The notes beneath the pieces were generated by a model. It was not told where the DNA came from. It worked only from the letters and a program-made list of their open reading frames with translations, and did not search any database. Positions 54,435-64,000 of a DNA stretch of 64,000 bases are shown here, one piece after another. The position numbers and the translations under genes were made by a program. Source of the stretch: Theropithecus gelada. Lineage: Eukaryota > Chordata > Mammalia > Primates > Cercopithecidae. The stretch lies in the NCBI RefSeq assembly GCF_003255815.1, contig NC_037686.1, positions 59,902,370 through 59,966,369 on the forward strand, in the 5' to 3' direction. Every line of letters starts with the position of its first letter. The stretch's first letter is position 1.

Positions 54435-54540
54435 TTGCTATTTTGCACAGGCTGGTTTCGAACTCTTGGGATCAAGTGATCCTTCCACCTCAACCTTACC
54501 AGTAGCCTGGGATTACAGTTGCGTACCACTATGCCCTGCC
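54435..54540 (-). mobile_element. Old Alu left-monomer fragment (AluJ/FLAM-like), antisense
   Basis: 'cacaggctggtttcgaactc', 'gggatcaagtgatccttcca', 'cctgggattacagttgcgta' and 'ccactatgccctgcc' form about 105 bp of antisense Alu monomer. Confidence 0.75.
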
Positions 54541-54734
54541 TATCACTCTTTCTTGACCCTTAGACCACTCTTCGCCTTAGTGATCAGTCAGCTCTAAAAG
54601 CACGACTCCACTAACATTTCTTGATTTCCTTTAGTAGAATTGACTGTACACTTTTTGATATCCTATCCTGTATGTGAGTCTATAATGATAAGTGTAACAC
54701 TTTATTGGTTTCAGTTCTGTTTAGCTCTATTTAC

Positions 54735-54860
54735 CTAAAAGTCACACGATGGAAGGAACTGTGTCTTTTCTATCTTTCTATGGTAGTATATGTCTCAGGG
54801 CAGATTACTTGGTACACAGTAAGTGTTAAATCAAGGAAGGAAGCAAAGAAGAAAATAAGG
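54735..54860 (+). repeat. L2 3'-end fragment, sense, running into a purine tract
   Basis: 'ggaaggaactgtgtcttttc', 'ttacttggtacacagtaagt' and 'gttaaatcaaggaaggaag' match the L2 end ('gcagggactgtgtctttttc ... ctggcacatagtaggtgctc'). The terminal repeat passes into a GGAA-rich tract up to about 54895. Confidence 0.6.
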
Positions 54861-54895
54861 CAGAGAGGGAGGAAAGGGGAGAGGAAGAAAGGAAG
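54825..54895. repeat. GGAA/GAAA-rich purine tract
   Basis: Imperfect purine sequence that probably expanded from the L2 3' end. Confidence 0.8.
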
Positions 54896-55299
54896 CCATC
54901 ATATTTTTATTCACCGATCTCCGGAAAGTATCAGATTGAAAACATTATATTATTACATGCACGTTTACGATACATTTTCAAGCAATATTCTAGGATTTTC
55001 ATCTCTCAGTATTGAGATCTTAAGCTATTATGAACAGTGCCAGAATAGGGGGTATTTTCGTAAGGTGATTTCAATGGCAGAAGATTAAGAAGCCGTCTGT
55101 CTGGTTAGTATCACAAAAGAACTAGTAGAAGAGAGATTATCAGTAAGAAAATAGAGATCGGAATATAGAGATCAGAAAGAAAATAGAGATTATCAGTGAG
55201 AAAAATAGTTTTTGAAGTGATCCCAAGATGTCATTTCTGAATGTGTTAGGCTAATGACTTTTGAGTCTCTTTCATTTAGGAAAGTAGTGAATATATTTC

Positions 55300-55350
55300 A
55301 GAACAAAAGTTAAGAACATGGGCTCCAGATTTAACACTGTCCACAGTTGA
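55300..55350 (+). repeat. Short MIR fragment, sense
   Basis: 'agttaagaacatgggctcca' resembles 'ggttaagagcatgggctctg' of MIR. Short, so tentative. Confidence 0.4.
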
Positions 55351-56097
55351 TTAATCTCATTAGCTTATTTGTTTGTTAGTGTGAATGTAGCTAATTTAGT
55401 TCTGGTTGTCTGTTCCTAGTCGTGTTTATCCCTGGTTGAAATTGCATCCCTTCTTTGGGTCATCGCACTTCTCAAGTTAGAGAAATGCAGCGCTGGGGGA
55501 ATCGTGCAATGTCTCCTAAAGCTCTTGCCAGGAGGTGGCTCAGGGATTCTCCCTGTCATACCATTCAGCGAAGGTAATCATATGGCAGATACTGACATGT
55601 GATTGTATGTGGCAATGGAACACAACCCTCCTGTCAAATAAAAATTTTAAGAGGGTTTATAAAAGAATGCAAATATATTTCGAGCAGCATTTCCAAAGAA
55701 TTACTTGGGAATGTGAAATCAATAATGTGGAAAGACAGATAATAATTTCTGAAATTATATTCCAACTGACAAGCTGAAAGATTATGGGATCCATAACCAG
55801 AGGAAGGAATAAACATGAAAGCAGAAGTCCTTTAATTGTAACAGAAGATAAGGCAGAATGTCTGGGCTCAAATGTACGTAGATGGATAGATTTGTCGGTT
55901 GAAAGTTGAATTAGGTCTCACCCACTGACTTTATTTTCTTAGTGAAGAATAAGGCATGGTTATCAACTGCAAATTGGTAGTCAGCAAGAGAAGTTAGGGA
56001 GAAAGATTATAAGAGAGTCATCTCTGTGATAAGAAAGCAAAATTTCCAGAAAAAGAAGGATGAACAGATAATTCAGTTTTTCTAAAGTTTTAGCCAT

Positions 56098-56363
56098 AAA
56101 CATAAATATATACACACACATACATGTATGCATACACACAGAAATATATAATAAATATTCTAATAAATATATTTGATATATGTGTATATATATACACACG
56201 TATATATGTATATGTGTATACGTATATACATACATAATATGTATGTATATGTATGTATATATGTATGTATTATGTTTGTATATATGTATGTTATTTTGTG
56301 TGTGTGTGTATATATGTATGTTGGTGGAGAGATGAATTAGGTGCTGCTTATTGACTCTATTTT

Positions 56364-56394
<31 letters not shown>

Positions 56395-56400
56395 AATACA
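56098..56400. repeat. Alternating AT/GT low-complexity island, left half
   Basis: TATG, TATA and TGTG units over about 230 bp (56098-56325), then a separate (AT)n run at 56364-56390. Mostly alternating purine-pyrimidine. Confidence 0.9.
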
Positions 56401-56407
56401 TATATAA

Positions 56408-56910
<503 letters not shown>

Positions 56911-57289
56911 TATGTGATAAGAAACTAAGTTAGGTTTGAACCTTTATTGGAGTTATATGAGTAGAAATAATGATGTTATGAATACAGTAGACAATTGTTG
57001 CTTTCACAAAAATTTTCTGAGATTTCTATAGCATTTTCTACAAAATGCTTTCTAAAAGACCTTAAAAATAATATGGCCTAAAAAGCTCTTTTGATGTATG
57101 TGTTTCGATAGATCATCTAGTGGGTGAATTGTATATAAAATCTATAAGTGATTGGTCCATTAATTCCATATTAACTTCACACAAGAGGAATGAAAACTGC
57201 CTCTGGAATAGCTTAAATTGAAATCCTATCTAAACATATTACTGAATCTATATACTATTAATGAGAGATATGAGTATGAAATAGAAGTC

Positions 57290-57445
57290 AAAGAGTTTTA
57301 TCCACCGTATCTCATTTAGAGCTCACACCAATACTACAAAACAGGTTTGAGCATTATTTCATTTGTAATGTGAAGAAGCTGAGACCAGGAAAGTTAAATG
57401 TCCAAAGTCAAAATTTTTACAGTTTGGTTCCAGAGGCCATTTTTT
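57290..57445 (-). repeat. MIR SINE, antisense
   Basis: 'atctcatttagagctcacac', 'tttgtaatgtgaagaagctg', 'agaccaggaaagttaaatgt' and 'ccaaagtcaaaa' follow the antisense MIR order. Confidence 0.65.
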
Positions 57446-59460
57446 AATATTCCTTTTTATATATAGTACATCAAAAGACCCCATAGTTATAGCTTTATAT
57501 TCAAGATGAATAAACCATAGGAGAATAAAACCATCAGGCTACTCCAACGGGAAGTATAGCTGTACATATGCTAAGAAAGCAGTTTTACCCTTGATAAGAT
57601 ACTGTGTTCAATCCAAACTTTGATATGTTGGGTCTGAAATAGGTTTATGGGTGAACCTTTGCAAAACTGAGTATCTGTTCATCCTCATAAAAACTCCACT
57701 GTTGATTATAATAGATTTTAAATTCTTGAAACATTGAAATAAATTAAACACAAATTCCTACTTGGAAAGACTTGAGAATTAAAACTATGTTCAGTAGTAT
57801 TCTCTCTTTTAATTATGTATAAGGTTAAAATTATGTGTATGCACAATTCACTGTGTATAGTATCCTTTCACCCTTGCCTGTGTTTCAAGAGTAACTATCA
57901 ATGATTAAGAGAACTTGATATTCTTTATATAAAATATATGTTATCCATAATAATAACTTAATATGTACTTGCTATTAAATATACAGAAGACTGCTGTGAA
58001 TCTTCAGAGTACTGGCAAAACCAATTAAGACTTCAAAAAATATAAAATAAATTATGCTTACATTTGAAATACTATCTTACTAGTATATTTTCCTCAAACT
58101 GCTATAATACACATAAAACTTCTAGGAAAGAAACCTTTTCAAACCGAATGTTATGGGCTGGTGTCTTTGTTTATTAAATTAGTGAATTAAATTTTGATGA
58201 TTTGAAGTATTATAAGACAGACTTACAGTTACTAATTAAACTCACTGAACTTTCTGTGTTGTAACTTGACATACCCAACCTTCTAACATGAAAAGGGTAG
58301 AAATAAGAATAGCATTAATTTCATAAAAGGTGTGTAGGCATATCTTAGCCAAATTATAGATGCACTAATTCTAACAGGATTTTTGTCTTTTCATTCTAAT
58401 TGCCTGGCAAGGTCTATAGAACTGGAGTAGGAATCTATTTCTGGGTGCTCATTATAAGTAAATGCAGTCAAGCATCATCATATCCTATGAATCTGGACTT
58501 AAAATGACACCTCTGGAAGCACCGTAGACATGATATGTTAAAGTATCTAAAGGTAATCATTAAAACAGAAGACGAAAAACCCTGAGAAGAGTAAGAGAAA
58601 TATCTACATCAAATTAATTATATTTTACTGAAGAATATAATAGACCAGTATTTAAAATGGATTTTATTTCCTACTTGGCATGCAAACTTGCAGTTATAAA
58701 ACCAGGCAGAAATATATAGTTGACAGAGATAGATGTGCATAAATAATTGCCTAAAGTGAATAAGGTAGAATAATAATGGAGAAGTCTGAATTGTTGTAGA
58801 GTACAAAGTTTAGGCCTTCCTAATATTTCATGTATTCATACAATTATTTCTACTGACACCCAAAAACATCCTTGTTTAGTGAACAAATGGGAGTTTCTTG
58901 AACTATTTATAAAACACAAGCTTTATCTGTTTAAAGCTTCTAAAGGTCAAACAGCAGTATCAGCTAATTTTCATTACATACAACAAAAAGTATTACATGT
59001 AGGCATTAATGTTGTAGGATTTAGCTAGCTGCTTCTCGGAATATGAGCTTTTAATTTTAATGCAGCATTCCACTGCCTTTTCAAAGTCTTATTGGACCCG
59101 ATTTGAGATTTAAGAAAGATGGATCAAATTATTTCATTATAGCTCCAGGAAAAGAAAATCAAAGTCATTGGTTTTAATTTTTCTCTATGCATTAGTATTT
59201 TAAGATTAAATGAAGGCATTGATTATCAGTCAGTTAGTATCGATTGAGTCATATTCTGGAGTTATCTGTTTAAAGCTAAAATTAAAATGTAAATGAACTT
59301 TCCCCCCTTAACTTCATGGCTATACAGCAGGCCTTTTAGCTAATGTTATATTAATGTTATGTATTGTAATGTATGGCAATATGCTATTAAGTCTTTACAT
59401 TATAGTCTCAGAATTATAAGAATTGTCTATAAATCCATGTATGTAGTTTATTCTGCATCA

Positions 59461-59483
59461 TGTGTTCATGTGTCATGAACACA
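59461..59483. repeat. Perfect 10-bp inverted repeat, 3-nt spacer
   Basis: TGTGTTCATG, spacer TGT, CATGAACACA. Looks like a dyad with a 3-nt spacer, but it does not match a receptor or p53 consensus that I know. Confidence 0.9.
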
Positions 59484-60607
59484 CAGAAGACTAGACTAGA
59501 ATTTGCACTGTCTGGATTAGAATAATAATAAATTATCTCAGTGAACAAGGTTCTATGGAATGCTTAATTTATACAAAATGTGCCCCTGTGTTAAACTTGT
59601 TAGACTTGTGATCATGTCCTCTGGCTTATGATTAATTACTCAACTTGCTGACTGTAGTTCAGCAGTAAATCTTGGTCCTTAGATCTGAACGTTGACAGTG
59701 AAACAAATAGAGGTAAACTGGAGCATGTGAGAACTCTGCATAGCTAAAAAGAGATCTGAAGAGCTAAACATGTCAAGCGTGCTTTATACATCTGTGGCTT
59801 TTGTTGTTGGGCAGGAGGTTAAGAGGATTCTTTTTGATGGAACATTACATTTGTTCATACAAGATTGCTGCTACTACGAGTGTGCTTCAGAGGGTTGGAG
59901 AACTTTGTAAATTAGAGTCTGATGCCTTCTCACTACTTGTGAGGAAGGGGCACGAGACCCGTGTGGACTTTGAAGCCCCCATTTCTACTTCAACGAGAGA
60001 CGCACATGTATTTATCTATTTCCTGCAGATTTATTTCAAAGAAAATGTTCCAAGCTTTTGTTTAACCTCTGACTTAATAGATTTGCTACCAACTCTTTTA
60101 TTTAAAAAATCACACCATATAAAGACAACATTTAATTAATTTTCTCTGCTATAGTATAATCTGTGAAACCATAGCTAACTAGCACATCATAACCCTACAA
60201 TTATGCTCAGCTTTCCCTGCTTCTGTTTGTTTTTCAGTGATAAACTGTTGTAGCAGAGCAGCCAGCTCAAGCTGCCTAACTCCCCTGTAACCCTAGCTCT
60301 GTACTTATGTGGCGCTGTCCTGACAGGCACTTTTCCCACCTGTCAGTCACTGGATATTTACTCATTCAGCCATTCACAGTTACTGTGGTCTAAGGACTAA
60401 GGAGACTTCGGGGATACAGCTGTTCAAAAGTACACTCAGTTTCTGGGCACATTTCATTAATTCATTCACACTATGCTATTTCATGATGTAGCCACTGTGC
60501 CCTGCCCACTGTTAACCTCTATATGGAATCTGTCACTTTCCAATGTACAATTTTATTGTGCCAAAATGTTTTCACCTTATCTGGCCATGTAGTGAACATT
60601 TTCCCCA

Positions 60608-60637
60608 AATCAATACTGGCTGTATCTAGTATTGATT
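60608..60637. repeat. Perfect 10-bp inverted repeat, 10-nt loop
   Basis: AATCAATACT (60608-60617) and AGTATTGATT (60628-60637) around GGCTGTATCT. Confidence 0.92.
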
Positions 60638-61131
60638 ACCTATATTATATCAAGTGTTAATTTAAATTCTGCCCTGGTTTTTCTGTCTGCCTTTTAGGAA
60701 AATGTCAACTCGAAGTTTGTAATTTCATTGGCTGTTTTCTTCTGCATATCCAGGGATACAGATAAATTTAAAATTAACCAAACAAACAAACAAAATCAAC
60801 CTGTGGAGAACAGACCATTTCTCCACATTTAACTTTCTAGGAACAACAAGGAATCTTTATTCCTTTAGTTTTCCTTCTTGATCAGGGTTTCTACATTCTT
60901 TCTCTGTATTGTGGCCATTGGGATCAGTGATTAATTAAAAGGTTTACCTAATATTTTGATTGATTTTTCTCCAAAATGCACTCTATTTTATCTTGTTTTT
61001 CAAGATCCAATATTGCAGTGCAAGATCAAAAGTTACAGAGTTATAAGACACAACTAAGTATTTCACAGCACAACATAGACTTGGACACATATGTTGCACA
61101 GTTATGACTAGTACCTTCTGAATTTGTGCAG

Positions 61132-61445
61132 GGAATAACTTTTTTTTTTTTTGAGACAGAATTTCCGTCTTGTTGCCCAGGCTGGAATGCAATGGCAGAT
61201 TTTGGCTCACTGCAATCTCCGCCTCCCAGGTTCAAGCAATTCGCCTGCCTCAGCCTCCCCAGTAGCTGGGATTACAGGCATGTGACTGCACGCCCAGCTA
61301 GTTTTGTATTTTTAGTAGAGACGGATTTTCTTCATGTTGGTCAGGCTGGTCTTGAACTCCTGACCTCAGGTGATCCACCCGCTTCGGCCTCCGAAAGTGC
61401 TGGGATTACAGAAGTGAGCCACCATGCCCGGCAGGAATAACTTTT
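61132..61445 (-). mobile_element. Full-length AluS-like, antisense, 12-bp target-site duplications
   Basis: Poly-T (61141-61152), then 'gagacagaatttccgtcttg' to 'catgcccggc'. Target-site copies GGAATAACTTTT at 61132-61143 and 61434-61445 are identical. Confidence 0.96.
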
Positions 61446-62774
61446 GTTACCATTAGTGTCACCTCTACCTCACTCCAGAGTCCACAAAATTTAAAATTCT
61501 GGTTGAAAAAATAAAAAGACTTTTTCCCTTATAATTTTAATTTCTAATTGTTTCTTTCTGATATGTAACAAAACAAGAATATTCAATATATTAAGGAAAT
61601 GAATATTTCGTAGGAAATAATGTCTGACTCTTACAAGCATACCACACACTTACAAGTATACTACAGTCTCAGTTCCTGGAGAGATTATTCTAACATTTTA
61701 ACAACAATTTACTGGATTCTTAATGAACTTGCATGATATATCCTATGATAAGAGTTTTTTATATAGTTAAAAATTATTGAAAAAACATAATGAATTTATC
61801 ATGCATATGTAAGTGGCATGCCAATATAATGTTTGAAAATAAAATACTTCTAGCTTTGGTTATAACCTAGATATTCATTATTTACATAATATATACAAGT
61901 AATTTATACTCTCTAAAATATTTGTTAAAAGATTTTAAGATCAGTTTATAGCAAAAACAATTATCATTTTATTGCCTAATTTCATTTGGCACAATTCAGT
62001 AAGGTAAAAAATAATGGAAGGCTTGAATTGACAACTTCATTTGGTACATTGTTAAGAAGTTTTTTATTAAATAAGATAACATGCTGTATTTGTGTGATTT
62101 TTCTCACGGATTTTTGTGTCTTATTTCAGAATAACAATTATGCACACAATGATGCCCATCTTAGAATGGACACATTTTCCCCTGTAGTTTTCCTTCATGT
62201 AAAGATCATAGAGTTAAAAACAAATACATATAATAAAGCTAAGTCTCAATGACTATTTTAGGAATAGTTATAGGCCAAAAAAATAAAACAGAGACAAAAA
62301 CATAGTTTGTTTTGTCTGAGATGAAAATGTGTAATTTTGAACATGATGATACTTTCCTTCCCTTGGGAAGTACATCTATCTTCACAGTAATCAAAATAAA
62401 GACCTCAGTCATTGTAAAAGGAACAGTACTAAGTGAATACAATATCTCCATATTTCACTTTAAAAAATAAAATAAGGATGACAATTAGCCAGTAAAGTTT
62501 ATGTCCTTTTTTACTCAAAGTCTTTTTGAGATCTGTACTAATTTTCTGTATTCTATTATGTTCTCTGTAATAAAATACAAGCCCATACCTTCAGAAGCCT
62601 TTTAATAGATTCAGAGATAGTATCAAGAAGTAACTAAAATGCATGCACAAGGGAAGTTTTCTGAATCAATAAAGAAGTATCGCTTTTTTAAACTTTCTAA
62701 AAATAAAAAATAATATGTTGTCCTTAATTGAAAGCTAAGAATCAGTTTTTGGTTTTTGTAGTTTTTTAAAATAA
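61446..62774. other. Unassigned AT-rich DNA
   Basis: No gene or clear repeat seen. Confidence 0.5.
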
Positions 62775-64000
62775 CATTGTTATTTTTTAATTTTTGTGGG
62801 TACATAATAGGTGTATGTATTTATAGGGTACCTGAGATATTTTGTCACAGGGACACAATGCATAATAATCACATCAAAGTATATGGGAAACCCCTTACCT
62901 CAAGCATTTATCCTTTGTGTTAAAAATCATCCCATTATACTCTTTTGGTTATTTTAACATGTACAATACATTATTGTACACTGTAGTCACCCTGCTGCAT
63001 TATCATATACTAGATCTTATTAGTCTATCTAACTATATTTTAGGCCCATTAAACATCTCCACTTCCCCATCCACTACCCCTTTCCCCTTCCCACCCTGCC
63101 CTCCCCCTCTGCAGCACTACCCTTTCCAGCCTCAGGTAGCCATCATTCTACTCTCTATCTACACAAGCTCAATTGTATTTATTTGTTAGATCCCACAAAT
63201 AAGTGAGAACATGCAAAGTTTGTTTTCCTGTGCCCAGTTTATTTCACTTAACATAATAACGTCGAGTTCCATTCATGTTCTTGCAAATGAGAGGATCTCA
63301 TTCTTTATTATGGCTGAATAGTACTCTGCTGTGTAAATGTACCACATTTTCTTTATTCATTCATCTGGTGATGAACATTTAGGTTGCTTCCAGTCTTGGA
63401 CATTGTGAATAGAGCTGCAATAAACTTGCGAGTGCAGATATTTCTTCCATATACTAGTTCCCCTTCTTTGGAGTATATACCTACCATTGGGATTGCTGAA
63501 TCACATGGTAATTCTATTTATAGATTTTTAAGGAACCTGCAAACTGCTCTCCATAGTGATTGTACTAATTTACATTCCCACCAATAGTGTACGAGAGTTC
63601 CCTTCTCTCCACATCCTTGCCAGCATTTGATATTGCCTGTTTTTGGACAAAAGCCATTTAAGTGGGATAAGATGACATCTTCTCATTCTTTTGATTTTTA
63701 TTTATCTGATGATCAGTAGTGTTGAGCATCTTTTCATATTCCTGTTTGCCATTTGTATATCTTCTTTTGAGGAATGTCTATTCAGATCATTAGACAATAT
63801 TTAATCAGATTATTAGATTTTCTCCTACTGAGTTGAGTATCTTATATGTTCTGGTTATTAATCCCTTGTCAGATGGATAGTTTGCAGATATTTGCACCCA
63901 TTCTGTGAATTGTGTCTTCACTTTGTCAATTGTTTCCTGTGCTGTGCAGAAGCCTTCTGACTGGATGTGATCACATTTGTCCATTATTGCTTTGGTTGTC
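62775..64000 (-). mobile_element. L1 (L1MA/L1PB-like) 3' end, antisense, runs off the window
   Basis: 'taatttttgtgggtacataa', 'caagcatttatcctttgtgt', 'gatcccacaaataagtgaga', 'tagagctgcaataaacttgc', 'tttacattcccaccaatagt' and 'tattaatcccttgtcagatg' follow the antisense 3' UTR and ORF2 end to the last base. The ORF2 part is broken by stops. Confidence 0.93.

Larger units (their letters stand above)
57446..61131. other. Unassigned DNA
   Basis: 3.7 kb without a recognisable Alu, L1 or LTR. It holds two small perfect inverted repeats (59461-59483 and 60608-60637). A frame open at 59801-60139 (plus) begins with TTG and lacks any recognised domain. Confidence 0.5.

Noticed and set aside
54705..55088. 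Open plus-strand frame of 127 codons with a Lys/Arg-rich middle
   Set aside because: Starts with TTG, covers an L2 fragment, and the basic stretch is just the GGAA purine tract.
59461..59483. Dyad as a hormone-receptor or p53 site
   Set aside because: The half-sites do not match AGAACA-type or RRRCWWGYYY consensus.
59801..60139. Open plus-strand frame of 112 codons
   Set aside because: Starts with TTG; first ATG is 12 codons in. No recognised domain.

Overview
This window looks like ordinary non-coding nuclear DNA of a catarrhine primate, most probably an Old World monkey such as a macaque or baboon. It is AT-rich and has no CpG island. It is packed with primate repeats: Alu SINEs, L1P and L1M LINEs, THE1/MST-type and ERV-L LTRs, MIR and L2. 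The clearest lineage clue is the youngest Alu (7542-7835). It has a perfect 13-bp target-site duplication, the run GAGATCCGGCCACTGC where human AluY usually reads ...TCGCGCC..., and a 12-bp loss in the left arm. From memory these are marks of the Old World monkey AluYR lineages. Two unresolved bases (41867-41868) sit inside a long GAAA repeat, as in a draft assembly. I recognise no protein-coding gene, exon, tRNA, rRNA or CRISPR array.

Layout. 1-7500: unassigned AT-rich DNA with decayed MIR fragments, one L1PA 3' end and an L1M piece. 7529-7848: young AluY. 7.8-11.9 kb: A-rich DNA, the later part an old L1M in sense. 11.98-13.03 kb: a decayed ERV-L integrase/dUTPase segment. 13.04-16.49 kb: L1 pieces, including a 2.8-kb sense L1 3' part. 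18.4-20 kb: antisense L1M, an LTR and a tiny 5'-inverted L1. 21.6-24 kb: MIR, an L1M 3' end, and an ancient repeat broken by an LTR and an Alu. 24-31.8 kb: mostly unassigned, with one MIR and several microsatellites. 31.8-34 kb: MLT1, two DNA-transposon-like elements, an LTR nested in one of them, and an L1M 3' end. 35.1-37.5 kb: an antisense L1 carrying an internally deleted Alu, next to a twin-primed L1PA that keeps an open reverse-transcriptase fragment. 41-43 kb: an old Alu split by about 440 bp of purine microsatellite, then an MST-type solo LTR. 44-55 kb: MIR, L1M, a THE1/MST solo LTR, two full-length Alus, an ancient repeat and L2. 56.1-56.9 kb: alternating AT/GT DNA around an Alu. 57-61 kb: unassigned except for a MIR. 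61.1 kb: Alu. 62.8 kb to the end: antisense L1 running off the edge.

No genes act together here; the content is a record of insertions and rearrangements. I found no convincing new biological system. The most unusual structure is a set of near-perfect inverted repeats (32616-32700, 47317-47408, 32028-32055, 16562-16597, 13615-13655). Some look like template-switch footprints and some fold like small-RNA precursors. One pair of arms has a third copy 0.8 kb away, at the right edge of a DNA transposon. Repeat families were assigned by eye from remembered consensus sequences; subfamily names are tentative and edges may be off by tens of bases.
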